64,000 bases of DNA from Dolomedes plantarius (Eukaryota; Arthropoda; Arachnida; Araneae; Dolomedidae). The stretch is from positions 131,747,875-131,811,874 of the forward strand of contig OU015496.1 in NCBI GenBank assembly GCA_907164885.2, read 5' to 3'. Made by a program: the position numbers and the translations under genes. Positions 1-11,960 of the stretch are shown one piece after another (within the stretch, counting starts at the first letter, position 1; every line of letters starts with the position of its first letter). A model generated the notes under the pieces. The model made no database searches. It was not told where the DNA came from and worked only from the letters and a program-made list of their open reading frames with translations.

Positions 1-570
1 CTACTGTAAATTGCTTAGCCAGGTGTTAGTCTCCGGATTCCCTTGTTAAGTTTCTCTAAAATGCACATTTTATGGCTGGTAATTGCAGGGTGTTTCTTGG
101 GAACATCCAACTAGCCTTTGTCCACGTCATGCCATTTTACGTGTGCCCCCTAAATTGGACCATAAAATCGGTTTAAAGTAGTGATAAAAGTTGTGTCTCT
201 CGCCCCCCTTGTTCGCAAGATGTTCCCACGCATGAGCCAGCTATGCGAAAAAGCGCTTTCCGAGTAAGGTCTTTCTCCCCTGGTTCGACCAATCAAGCAG
301 AGGCGCAAAGTTAGTAATATCGGAGCTAAACCATTCACGGGCCTCAATTTTTGCGGCGCACTCGAATTTTCTCCTCTTGGCGAGGTATCGGCAAGACCGG
401 GTTCCTGTTTTTGGCCATCAAGCGCTCGCATTGTTTTTACTGTCTATTTTCCTCCGTGCTGAGGTAATATTGCGTACGCCTTGAACGGGGGTCCGCTTTT
501 GTTGAATTGGCGTATTTCTCGCTATTGTAACCCTCGCTTTCCAGGTTTGCATGCCTGTCCAGTGATGAGA
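1..570. other. GC-richer block, unassigned
   Basis: This stretch is visibly richer in G+C than the DNA after it and contains many CpG dinucleotides, unlike most of the window. The longest open frame (minus strand, 150-431, 93 codons) has a low-complexity composition and no motif I recognise. It could be the edge of an LTR, a CpG-rich promoter or UTR of a gene to the left, or an unrelated repeat. The left edge is cut by the window. Confidence 0.3.
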
Positions 571-1460
571 AAGAAATAGTAGTGAGCCATTTTTTTCCCT
601 AAGAGAGAGTGGTCTCTTATATTTGTGTGTTTAAGCACCCCAGTTTTGTCAGTTTTGGCATTGTCAGTTTTGGCCCTGCTAATTCTGCATCAGGGGGCTA
701 TCTTTCTATATGTTAATGATGCCATTTAGATATAGTCTTCAGACTTTAGACCAATGTGGTCATTTTGTATTTTGCTGCAGCTTATGTAGTACCGAGATTC
801 CTTGCACGTGTAAATATCCTTGTATGTTACCCAAGATTCGCTCAGAAAATAAACCTTTTTTTTTTAAATTTCAAATGCTTTGGAAGACGTCTAGACTACT
901 AGCTATTTCAAGCTTTTATGTCAATGATCACAGTGCATACCTGTGTTTTTTTTTTTTTTTTTGCGGACAACCAATGTCATTACGATTTAGTTGCCGAAAG
1001 TTATTCTATTTTATTTTACGAGTATAAAAACGCTCACATCTCATTTCAACCGAAGTGCTGAGCAAACATCGATTTCTTCATATTATTCCGAAATTCTCCG
1101 CTTGAGTTCCTTGTAGCTGTTAAATCAACTTTATTGAGGCTGTATCCATAGAAGTAACCAACTAGTTTTCTCTCCACGAACTTTGGCGGTTGCGTATTGT
1201 GAGACTAAGGAACATTTCTTACCGCACGTTAGTTTCTCGTCAACGGACAATTCCTCACGTCACTGGAGAACTGTTTAATGTGCTCTTCATCTTCATCAAG
1301 ATCCCTTCCACTGAGACTCATAAACGTACACCTTTACAAAGCTCTTGAAATTCTTGATCTGACCAGTAAAATGAAGGTTAAACTATTTTCAACCGACTAA
1401 GTGTTTAGAAAGTGGACTGAATTATTTTGATAGGTAGTACAAAAATTGAAATCATTAATG
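571..1460. other. No gene seen
   Basis: AT-rich sequence with T homopolymers near 858 and 948. The open frame at 710-1027 is driven by T-rich composition (phenylalanine runs), and I see no coding signal, RNA gene or terminal repeat. Confidence 0.5.
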
Positions 1461-1467
1461 AACTTCA

Positions 1468-4335
1468 TTGTTATACATCATATGTTCGGAGCGACATGTT
1501 GGTGGATGTTTTCCATTAAATGGCAAAAAAAGAGAATTACCTCATGACCATATTTTTAATTCTTTGATGAGTAAAATCACACCCGAAGAGATTGATAATG
1601 TGATTTCAGCAGAAATTCCTGATTCAACTGTCGATCCTGAATTATTTGAAATTGAAACAAAAAAATATGACTCATGGTCCATGTGGTGTTCACAACATGA
1701 ACTCACCATATATGGCTGATAAAAAATGCACAAAACGTCATCCAAGAGCATTGCTTCAAGAAACAATTATCGGCAATGATGGGTATTCACAATATCGCCG
1801 TAGATCAACCGATGAAAATGGTAAATCAATAATTTTAAAAGTCAGAAATTAAGACATTGAAGTTGATAATCGTTGGGCTGTCCTATATTAGCTATTATTT
1901 TCAAAAACCGTTCAAAGCGCACATTAATGTTGAACATTGCAATTCCGTAAAATCAATCAATGACATTTGCAAATACCTATGTCGACAAAGGTAGGGATAT
2001 AGCTGTTGGAGTATCAAGTGAGAATGGATCTGTTGATGAAATCAAACAGTATCAACTTGGACGGTACATCAGTACCAATGAATCAGTGTGGTGTATTTTA
2101 TCACTTCCAATTCCTGAAAGACACCCAGCAGTTGTTCATTCTGCAGTTTATCTCGAAAATGGGCAAAGAGTTTATTTTACAACAGAAAATGTGATTGATA
2201 GAGCACCGGCACCATCGTCAATAACATTGACTGCATTTTTTTCATAATTCCAAACTGATACATGTGCCAAAACTTTGTTATAATCAGGCGTACCAACATA
2301 TTTCACTTGGAATGCACGAAAAAAATAATTCCAACGACGACTCCAGGAGAAAAAAGGTTGAAGGTCAACAAAATTTATTTACAACAGATGCTTTGGGAAG
2401 ATTATATACTGTTCATCCAAAGCAGGCAAAATGTTATTATTTGCGTATATTATTGATGAACGTTCGTGGAGCAACACCATTCCAAAATTTAAGAACAGCT
2501 GATGGTCGCTTTGGTCAACATATAGAGATGCATGTCAAAAATTGAATTTTTTTTAAAACGATGCACAATGGGATAGTTCACTAGTAAATGCGACAATTTC
2601 TACTCATCCAAATCAAATACGAGCTTTATTTATTATCATATCAAATCCAAAGTTCACCATCAAATCTAAATGAATTATGGAAAATATATAAAGATTTTAT
2701 GACTGAAGACATTCTGCATCGACATCATATAAAATGTTTAAATCGTGACCAGCAATTTACACCAGAAAGGTATAATGAAGCATTGGTTTTGATTGAAGAC
2801 AATCTTTTGGCAATCGTTAATAAAGCATTGTCACAACTGGGAATGATATCACCTAATAAACTAGCTAATGACATATTTCCAACTGAATTACAACACGAAA
2901 AAACTTTTACATGAATGTATTAAATATATTTGTGCAATCAAATAATCAAAAATTACCTCAATAGAAAATAACACGTTTATGATGCGATAATGCGAGTAAC
3001 AAATTATGAAAGTGGTGGAATTCATTTCTTAGATGCACCAGGCGGCACAGTAAGAACATTTCTTATTTCAGAAAATGGCACTGGCAACCATACTTGCACT
3101 AATTAATATCACATTGGCAATCGTATCATCAGGAATTGCGGAGACTATTTTGGATGGTTATAGAACAGCATATTCAGCACTCAAATAACCATTGAATATA
3201 TAAAACAATGAAACATCAACTTGCAATATTTCAAAAACATCAGGAATGAGAAAAGTACTCCAGAAATGCAAGATAATAATGTGTAATGAATGCACAATGG
3301 CGCATAAAAATCGTTGGAAGCACTGGATCGAACATTGTAAGATTTACGTAGAAACAAACTGCCATTCGGTGGTGAGCTAATATTATTAGCAGGTGATTTT
3401 TGATAAACATTAAGTATTATTCCACGTTCAACACCAGCTGATGAACTAAATGCGCGTTCAAAAGCACCACATTTGGGGAGACATGATAATAAATTTTCAT
3501 TGACGACAAACATGCGTATTAAACTGCAAAACAATCCTTCTGCGGAACATTTTGCGATACAATTATTGATATTAGAAATGGGAAAATTACAACTGAATAA
3601 ACAACAGGATGCATTAAATTTCCAAACAACTTTTACAGTATCACTCACTAACAATAAGAATTGGTTCAATGCGTATTTCCAGATATCAAACAAAATTTCA
3701 AAAGTCGTCAATGGTTAAGTGAACGTGCAACATTAGCTGCGAAAAAAAGTGGATGGAAATTTCATTAATATCAGCATTCAACATATGTTACCAGGAGAAA
3801 AAGATACTTACAAATCAATAGATACCGTTATATATCAAGATGAAGCACTAAATTATCAAACTGAATTCTTATATTCACTTGATTTATCTGGATTACCACT
3901 ACACAGCAGTAATCCTAAGGTTGGTGTTCCTATCATTCTTCTTAGAAACATTGTCCCACCCCGTCTTTCAATGGCAGCAGATTGAGTCAAAAGATTATTA
4001 AATAATGTAATTGAAGCAACAGATTTAATTGGCAAATTTAAAGGAGATGATATGGTAATACCACGTATACCAAGGATACCAACAGATATGCCATTCGAAT
4101 TCAAACAATTGCAATTTCCAATTAAAATGGCTTTTGCAATAACGATAAAAAATCACAAGGTAAATCAGTGCAAGTATGTGGATTGAATTTGGAGAATTCA
4201 TATTTTTTTATGGACAATTGTACGTTGCATGCTCCTGTATAGGAAAAGCCTGGGATTTCTTTGTATATAATGTCAAATGGAATCACTAAATACATTGTAT
4301 ATCCAAGAGCATTGCAAAGAAAATTAAAATTAAGT
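1468..4335 (+). pseudogene. Helitron Rep/helicase pseudogene
   Basis: Successive fragments in different frames keep the order of a Helitron Rep-helicase. They are the Rep part (1468-1719, then 1706-1852), post-Rep segments (1960-2247, 2264-2545, 2588-2914), then SF1 helicase (about 2980-4290). The HUH motif reads LPHDHIF near 1537, with Asp in the usually hydrophobic middle position. At the paired Rep tyrosines (about 1962-1976) the first appears as Asp (NDICKY). The Walker A equivalent near 3040 reads APGGTVRT instead of GGTGKT, and the Walker B region near 3270 has lost its Asp (MCNE for WDE). The late motif GQLYVACS survives near 4212. The N-terminal part is missing. At least six frame changes or stops make this inactive. 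The assignment rests on clear similarity to arthropod Helitron helicases recalled from memory. Confidence 0.88.
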
Positions 4336-4461
4336 AAAACAATTTGTAATTACAATTTATGTAATCCAAAGCGAAAAAGTAATAATATGTATGTGTGTAT
4401 CTAATTTTAACTAAATACAGTAATTGATATCAAGCTTTCAGTTGTGTTTATTTAATCCATA

Positions 4462-5893
4462 TACACTCATAGACAAAAAAAATACGCACCAGGAAGGTGT
4501 TATCTAAATGAGAAGAAAATCACTAGATGTGATGTGCATGTACAAAAAAAAACAAATGATTACAATTTGATAAAAATTGTATGATTTATTTAAGAGAAAG
4601 AGCTTCATAAAGTTAAAATGTCAATAACTCGATGGTTCACCTCTGGCCCTTATGCAAGCAGTTATTCGGATTAGCATTGATTGATAGATCTGGAGGATGT
4701 CCTCCTGCGGGATATCGTGCCAAATTCTGTCAAATTGGCGCTTTAGATCGTCAAAATCCAGAGCGGGTTGGAGAGCCCTGCCCATAATGTTTCAAACGTG
4801 CTCAATGGGGGAGAGATCCAGCGACCTTTCTGGCCAAGGTAGCGTTGGGCAAGCACGAAGACAAAAAGTAGAAACTTTCGTCGTGTGTCGCCAGACATTA
4901 TCTTGCTGAAATGTAAGCATAGGATTCCAAGATATGAAGGGAAACACAACGATGCGTAGAATATCGTCGACGTACCGCTGTGATACAAGGGTGCCTCCGA
5001 TGACAACCAAAGTCCTGCTATGAAATGAAATGGAAACCCAGACTATCCCTCCGGGTTGTTGGCCCGTATGACGGAAGACAGTAAGGTTGGTATCCCACTG
5101 CTGTCTGGGGCGTCTCCAGACACGTATTTGCTGGTCATCGGAACTAAGTTCGAAGAGGAACTCATCACTGAAGATAATTCTACTCTAGTCAGTGATATTC
5201 CAGGTAGAATGTGAACGACATTACTGGAAACGGGCTTGTCGGTTTACAGAGGTCAATGGTAGTCGGCACAAGGAGCACCGTGAGCTCAGCCCTCTTTCTA
5301 TGAATCGTCTATGATTGGTCCTTGCGATCACAAAAGCACCAGTTTCACATACGATCTATGATAATGATGAATCTGGGGCTGTGAGTACCGCTCAGACGAT
5401 TGCTCAGTGATCACGTTCTGTCGTCTTTCTAGGCCGACCGTTTCCATCTTGACGCTGTGTTCGACCATGGTTCAGCCATTTCTGCCAACATCGTCTAATA
5501 CTGGCATCGTTCGTATCCTAATGTCGAGTGATTCGTCGATTAGACCAACCGGCTTCTTTGAGCCCAACTGCAAGTCCTCTCTCAAATGACAACATCTGTG
5601 CATATTGTTCGTACACCTGTATTCAAAGCATAGTTAATGTCTAACTTAGTACACGTAATGAAATTCGCAAAGAATTTATGACCTGGAATCAAAATTTCTC
5701 CTCTTTAATATCCTGCCAGTTGTGCAGTTAACATGCGCTGCAGCGTCAAATATTCATTCATTGACTGCCATACTTTAAAATTTTGCACTTTCCGTCGATA
5801 CCTGTATGCATATCAATTTGTGTCCACTTTGCATTACCTCTTCACAGTGCGTCTTTTTTTTTCTTTTTTATCGTGTGTGTGTCTAACAGTGTA
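4462..5893 (-). mobile_element. Tc1-type element nested in the Helitron 3' region
   Basis: About 1432 bp. The left end (TACACTCATAGACAAAAAA, then ATACGCACC) is partly mirrored at the right end, where GTGCGTC plus a T-rich run and CTAACAGTGTA close at 5893. TA dinucleotides flank both ends, as expected for Tc1/mariner target duplication. The start resembles the terminus of the element at 37299 (TACACTCATGGACAA), so they belong to related families. The right terminal repeat is degenerate. The insertion separates the Helitron coding remnant from its CTAG terminus, so it is younger than the Helitron. Confidence 0.75.
4621..5595 (-). pseudogene. Tc1 transposase pseudogene
   Basis: Read on the minus strand from an ATG at 5595 to a TGA at 4621, this is one 325-codon frame with no net frameshift, about the usual Tc1 length. 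It opens with a helix-turn-helix region (FERGLAVGLKEAGWSNRRIT). It contains the DDE catalytic core: first Asp in FSDEF, second Asp in FQQDN, Glu in LSPIEH 34 residues later. It closes with a typical Tc1 C-terminus (RARGEPSSY). Inactivation is by point mutation: about eight in-frame stops lie mainly in the N-terminal half, with another just after SPIEHV. Nonsense decay without indels suggests a moderately old copy. Confidence 0.85.
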
Positions 5894-6027
5894 TATACTC
5901 AAATCTATGCATTCAAATCTAGCAATAGCGAAGCATTCCCGGGTCAGCTAGTAAATAAATAAAAGAAAACTTAACATGTGTATTTTATTTTTTTGTTATA
6001 AGTAATTAAGCACATTTTCCACTTACT

Positions 6028-6450
6028 GTACTGTACATTAGGGGCCGGAGTTATCATAGTGGTAGCAGGTTTTGCCTAGGGGGTACGAGGTTCGTATGCA
6101 GATAGACGCCATTAAATACCATTGTGTAATAGTTTTGTGTATAGGTCAGATATGGGTCCGTTAAATCTGTAGGCCTGAAAATTCCTCTATGAGGTCAATG
6201 AGGGTGGGAGTAAATCCTCCCTGATATCTCTCCTTGGGGTGCTTGGTCAAAATTCAGGTGGCACCAGGGGGTAGTGTTAGTTCACCTATAACGTTCCCTT
6301 ATTGGAGTGTTTTAATGGACAAGTGTCCTGCATTGGAGAACGACAACATGTTGTTGTTGCTGTTGTGGCTTATTCCTCAAGGTCTGGACGAAGGTCAGTT
6401 CAAGTCCAAGAGCTCTTTCTTTCTCAAAATATCATACTCGAGAGGAGAAG
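6028..6450 (+). repeat. tRNA-derived SINE remnant
   Basis: It begins GGGGCCGGAG with a tRNA-like head: an A-box-like TAGTGGTAGCAGG and a B-box-like GAGGTTCGTATGC at 6086-6100. The head is followed by a body including GGGTCCGTTAAATCTGT and a (TGT)n-rich stretch near 6350. The layout matches tRNA-head SINEs of arthropods. The B box is imperfect, so it is probably not transcribed now. The 3' boundary is uncertain. Confidence 0.55.
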
Positions 6451-7090
6451 TAGTAAATAGGTCCCACGCAGTTCAATAAGTGGGCAAGGGAGGTCGATGC
6501 TGAAGCACATTTAGTGCAACTTCAAAAAGTTTTCTGTCCAATTTATAAAAGTAAGGCTTCCGATATGTCCACTGAGTATGCTGATTGTGACCTGGAATGC
6601 CCTGTCCCCTTTGATTGTGAAGGCACTACCAGGAGATTTCTCAGAATCCAGGTGTGGGACGGAGGAGCCAACCATAATTTCTGATTTGATATCTTTATTT
6701 TTGACCAAATTTCGGAAAAGGTCAGACCGACACCTGAGGTTGGCCTGGTGACAACATACTTTGCATTAGACCATATACTCTGAAGATAAACTATAAACCT
6801 TAGACATCTGTATAAAACATAAACTTTCGAGTAATAACTAAGTTGTATAATTCGTCAATGCTATCGACGTTGAGAGTTGAGTGATCAGTGGTTAGAGTCC
6901 TTAATTAACTTAGTTCGACAAATTTACGAATTAAAAAATTCGTAATTTAGAATTTAAAGGAATTAATATATTTCCTTTGTAGTTCTTGCGAAAGATAATT
7001 AAGTTTTTTACTAGATGTTATTTGATAGATACCCTTTAATGTTTTCATAGAACAAAAATATTATAATCTGTGAGGGGTTAGTACCTTCTC
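6451..7090. other. No gene seen
   Basis: Moderate G+C up to about 6750, then AT-rich. The short frames at 6234-6479 (+) and 6511-6708 (-) show no recognisable domain. The GC-richer part may still be the body of the SINE to its left. Confidence 0.35.
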
Positions 7091-7117
7091 CCGCACTCTC
7101 TGACTCATAGAAAGACT

Positions 7118-7160
7118 TATGGGCACGTTTAATCCGGTCTACGGATTAAACGTGCCCATA
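7118..7160. repeat. Perfect 19-bp inverted repeat (hairpin)
   Basis: The arms at 7118-7136 and 7142-7160 are exact reverse complements (TATGGGCACGTTTAATCCG) around the 5-base loop GTCTA. No longer inverted homology continues outside the arms. Confidence 0.9.
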
Positions 7161-7167
7161 TCAGTAT

Positions 7168-7266
7168 TAGACAAGAAAGGTATTTATTTGCGTTCGTCCT
7201 TGATTCGAACCGAGCACCCCCAGTTTCAAGCTCAACTCGCTACCTCTAGGTTACATCGGGTTCTTG
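7168..7266 (-). repeat. tRNA-like SINE head, minus strand
   Basis: On the minus strand the segment has a B box (GGTTCGAATCA) near 7205 and, 45-50 bases upstream, an A-box-like TAACCTAGAGGTAGCGAG. This is the spacing of a tRNA-derived Pol III promoter. The stems do not form a complete cloverleaf that I can trace, so I call it a SINE head and not a tRNA gene. Confidence 0.5.
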
Positions 7267-8035
7267 AATTTTCGCGAAATATTACCTATTATATTTCCCA
7301 GAATTAGAAATATTTAAAAACTCTTATTGGTTTTGTTTTCTAATTTGTGTGTTATATTTATTATAAATCGATTAAAAGAGATATGCGATAATTTACCAAA
7401 CCACGGGTATTTAAAGTATAAAATTAAACATCCTCACTAATAAGAGCAATAAAAATAAATTATTTTTAAAAACCTTACAAAACATTTGATACAAATGATC
7501 TTTCCAGTGAGAAGTAATATTTAATTTGTGTTATTCCCGTGTTCAAAGAAAAATTCACTTTTTCAATCAGACACTTCATTTTGTTTTAAAGAAAACTAAT
7601 TTATATTGATACTTAATCCTTAACTGGATTATTTCTTCAATAATTAATATGCAACAGGCATATTCCGATTGTGTTCGTCATTAATAAAACAGAATAACAA
7701 GTTTAGATCTTTTTCATTGTAATTATTCCGATACTTTCCGTGTTTTCGTTGCTCCTATATCAGATTACAAGGAAAAGGGTAAAGAGATCCCTCCTTTCAA
7801 TGTTTAATGAATAGAGTTACGTTTCAAAGAAATCTCCTTTTATATCCACTGAGTAAACATCTCTGTTTTGTTATCATAGTATATTATTCTAATGGTAACA
7901 CGATGAATGCTATTTCATATGGACATGGGGAAGTTTATAATAATATTTTTACTGTATCGATTAACAAATTTCGTTGGGAAAGTTGCGGAATTCGTGTAAC
8001 TTAAATTTTAGTTGTCCTAGAAATTATCCGACGTG

Positions 8036-8640
8036 CATAATTTTTTAAAATATGTGTTGTCTTAATTTTATTTCCCATAAAACCATTATTTTACTGCACA
8101 AATGTAAAATCTGAAATTAAAGTATTGCGAAGGAAAAAAATAAGTGGGTTATCCAAGAAAGCATCCAACTTGTATACTTTTTAAAAGTAAGAATTATTTC
8201 AATTATATTTTACATATAATTCATATTTTTTTAAAATATGCGTTGTTTTAATTTTATTTCACAAATCACCATTTTCTTCACTACATGAATATAAAATTTG
8301 AAATTTATGTAGTGTGAAGAAAGATAAATAATTTCGATAAGAGCACCGAGTTATCATAGAAAGTATCTGACTTGCATACTTTTAAAGTGCGAGTTATTTT
8401 AATTATATTTTACATATTACATAAACGTAAAATCTGAAATTAAAGTAGTTTGAAGAAAAAATATTGATAGGAGAAAAGTGTTATCCTAGAAAGAATAAAA
8501 CATTCATAATTTTTAAAATATGAGTTATTTTAAACTAGAACTTTTTCCCTTATAACAATTATTTTACGAATTATTTTATTTTCAGAATGTGTAAAATGTA
8601 CAATTAAAGTACTGCGAAGAAGAAAAATAATTTCGATTTC
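8036..8640. repeat. Diverged tandem repeat, 4 units
   Basis: The landmark GTAAAATCTGAAATTAAAGT followed by a GCGAAG-like box recurs near 8104, 8291, 8427 and 8594. A second landmark (AAATATGNGTTNTNTTA) recurs near 8048, 8236, 8385 and 8514. Spacing varies between about 130 and 190 bp, so the units carry indels. No coding content. Confidence 0.75.
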
Positions 8641-10999
8641 AGAACATTACTGGACACTTAATGACTGACGTTCGGATAGTTTTGAATCTCTTAAATAATG
8701 TTAAAAACATAGTAATAATCATTTTATTTTATTTTTCTTTTGCAGCTATTTTAGTCAGATACATTGTAGGAATTTATTCAAGAACTTACATTTTATTCAC
8801 TTCTAAAAACAAATAGTTGCGGAAAAGTAAAAAAGTGCGATGAGCATTAATATAAATACAAAACATCTAACACGAAAATAATGAATTTTAATTATCTAAA
8901 ATTAATTTTTCCTGACAGAATATGGAAAGATAATTTGATTAAATTACTAAACTCGTTCTTCTTCATTTAGACTTTACATATCTTTACTTTGACTTTTAAT
9001 TAATCTTTCAGAAAGGAAAATTTTGAAAAAAAAACAGACGGTATGTGATACAGTCTCTGATCTGAAGTGTATTATATATGCTACCGGAAATGTATAAATG
9101 GTCGATATTGTACAGAATGCATAGAAAATCTATAAAATTCGTGATGTTTTTAAGAAAAGTATGAAATTTTTGTGCTATTTTATATGCTATATATTTTCCC
9201 TATGCATTAAAGGGACCGGCAAGTACTATTTAGGCAAATTATGAAATAACAATCTATTTCACCCAAGAGCACTTAACATTTTGGTATCTAGTCTTGTACA
9301 TATCCTTGGCCGTATCCTGTGGACTGAGAGGTGGCAGCTGATCGAAGAGGTATTTCATTGTCTTTAAATCATTAACTCAATTTTGATCTGGGATAGAGCT
9401 GGTTCGCAATTTCTTTGATCAGCTCGAAGTCGGTAAAAACCCTCTTCAGACCCACTCATGACAACTTCCAACAGATTGCGCTAGTTACCGTGCCCCTGAT
9501 CTATGTCAAGAATTTGAATTCCCCCAGCGGCGCCTAGGGTACTAGAAGGATTTTTTTTTATCAAAGTTCATTTCATTTATTTCATCTGCATTCAATTTAG
9601 ATCAATTTTTACCTTCGGCAGCATTCTCAAGATTGAAGCATAGAATGCACAAAATATCAACCTCATTACCTTCCATTTTCTCATCTTCATCGTCTTTACT
9701 GGCATGCCCTCACATGACATGAAACTTTTCAACGACAGTTTCTGCATGCAAGGGCAGCAATGATTTCCTTTAAATAGATTCCCCAGGTAGAAGAAATGGA
9801 TGCCTCTTCAGTAACAATGTCGTCACCACCAAATTTTTTTTTTCCATCGAGAACTACAATCGGATCCATGTTATTTTGTAATAGGCTCTGTCTCCCTCGC
9901 ATAGGATGATCTGCTTCATCTTCTTATTGTTTTATTGTTGCACAATTCTGAAGAGAGCGCGAAAGTTACGTGCCTTGCCCCATGAAAATAGAAACGTCAC
10001 TGGAGTGAATATTTTATACTTTATCGGTGTATCATTTGGTATGGTATGGAATATCTATGAAATGTGGGAAGTGTACGTTTTTCTTACACTGACGTCCCAT
10101 TTCTGGTATTATATATGTTTCCTAGACATTCTACACAATACCTAATGTCACACATTGGCGGTAATATATTTTATCAGATTTTACAAAATTTATTATTTGC
10201 TTATTGTATCACATTCAGGTAAGATTATAACACTGTTTGTAAGAATTTGGCTGACTATTTATCTAGAACACAAGTATAAATATACCAGAAGTATATTTAT
10301 TTATTTATACATTTAGGGAAAACATACATTATAAATACATTTAGGGAAAACAGAAGATGTGATTTGTTACACTAACGCATATTGTTTAGAATTGGACTAG
10401 TCTTACTCTATGGAGGTTATGAAAAAGAGTGAAAAAATTGGCGTTGGACCAGACGTCCTGACTTTATGGGATACTTTTATAGAAAAATAAATAAAAATAT
10501 TTTCGAAAAAAAGGTTACTTTCATTATGAGGCTTATGAGAGTACCTTTGTATATCGAGATGCACTCTATTGGATTTTTTCGTAGGCCCTAAATTGCATAT
10601 CTATATGATCAATGTAATTTCGCAACAGAATATGTACCGAGAAGAATTAAGTTTGAACCTGGTTTAATTCACATTCAACGTGAACAACGCATCGAACGGT
10701 AGAAATGCAATGTTTGAAAGAAAATATGCTGACACTATATGAAATGAGATATTCCGAAAATATAACTTAATGTCTCATCAAACATCATAATCTACCAATT
10801 CTTAGTACTAACTGATAATGCATAAATGTCTTGTTTAAAGTAATTTTTAAACAGTAAACTATTTATATAAACTTTTTGAAATGTAATGCATTTTCGTATG
10901 GGGATTTAACAATGTTAGTATTAATAAATAGAAATCGCTGTCCCTGTTGCCGAGTATTTAATAAAAGTAATGAAATCGAATAAAATGTATTCTGTAAAT
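8641..10999. other. No gene seen
   Basis: AT-rich with a slightly GC-richer island at about 9230-9990. On the minus strand near 9600-9720 a short acidic stretch (KDDEDEKMEGNE) could be a scrap of a transposase tail, but too little is preserved to name it. The plus-strand frame 9906-10145 has no recognisable domain. A short direct repeat (ATACATTTAGGGAAAACA) occurs near 10308 and 10336. Confidence 0.4.
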
Positions 11000-11039
11000 G
11001 TCTTATAATTTTTAAACCGAGTGCTCAAAGAATGCGAAA

Positions 11040-11298
11040 AATCTAGTAGTTAACAGTATATTTCGTTATATTTTGCGCTATATCATTTAAATCATTTCTA
11101 CTTTCACTAAATAGAAGTAATTTGAATAGCAATTTCTGTGAATCTATCAATTTCGTCAATTTCTATACACTTTTACTTAATAATATTCAGCAAATGCAGT
11201 AAGCAATTTTGTAAAATTACGTTCAGTTAAATAAGCCACTCTTTAGCTGCATCATGATCCCTTTTTTTACATTAGTATTTATTAACAAAAATGAAGTA

Positions 11299-11334
<36 letters not shown>

Positions 11335-11960
11335 CATTATATATCGTTAGATTTATAGGAAATTCCTTTAAATTATTTCTTACTTTTAATAAAGAGAATA
11401 ATTTAGAATCTTTAAACACTTAATCTTGAAACATATTTCCATTATCAATTAAATTTTTTCAATGAATAATTTTTATCAATTTAATTAAACTCTAAATACT
11501 TTTATTAAATGAAACTAAATTAAGTAAATGTAAAAAGATTTTTTTAATTGCTTCCAGTTAAATAAAAAATCATTTAAGGGCATATTCCTCTTTCTTTTAT
11601 ATTTCTTGCATAAATATTTATTATAAAAAGTAAAGCATGATAAAGAAATATATACAACATGATTTTTCTCTTCAGATTTTTCGCAAATTCATTTAAATTA
11701 CTTTTTTACCTTTTATAAATAAAAGTATTTTGAAATCTGCTATTTTAAACTGAATACATCAATTAATCCTTGTCTATCAATTTGATCAATTTCCAGAAAA
11801 TTTTATGAAATGAAATGAAGTAAATTTAGTATGGAAGTTTCTAAAATTGCGTCCAGTTAAATAAATTGCCCTTCAAGTGCAGTAGGTTTCATTTTTACTT
11901 CTTTCACATAAATATTTTTTTAAAGAAAAGAAGCATCATTGAAAATGTTTCCTAATGTAT
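11040..11960. repeat. Diverged tandem repeat, ~305-330 bp unit
   Basis: The landmark AATTNCNTCCAGTTAAATAA (first copy AATTACGTTCAGTTAAATAA) recurs near 11214, 11546 and 11851. Each copy is followed by a T-rich segment and a TAAATATTTATT-like stretch, and preceded by CAATTT...TTTTA. Three units are visible. The array contains a (TA)n tract at about 11299-11331. Confidence 0.65.

Larger units (their letters stand above)
1468..5951 (+). mobile_element. Decayed Helitron with a nested Tc1 insertion
   Basis: Rolling-circle transposon remnant. A Rep/helicase pseudogene fills about 1468-4335. The 3' terminus resumes after the Tc1 insertion at 5894 and ends at 5948-5951 in CTAG followed by T. Just upstream are GCGAAGC and CCCGGGTCAGCTAG, the same arrangement as the Helitron 3' ends on the minus strand at 48048 and 25578. 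Helitrons end in CTRR and insert between A and T, so the right boundary is good. I did not find the 5' TC terminus; the element may be 5' truncated near 1440. Confidence 0.8.

Noticed and set aside
150..431. 93-codon minus-strand open frame in the GC-rich block
   Set aside because: Chance open frames are expected in GC-rich DNA; no motif, and composition is not protein-like.
7168..7266. Functional tRNA gene
   Set aside because: Only A/B-box-like motifs are seen; I cannot trace a complete set of cloverleaf stems, so a SINE head is more likely.
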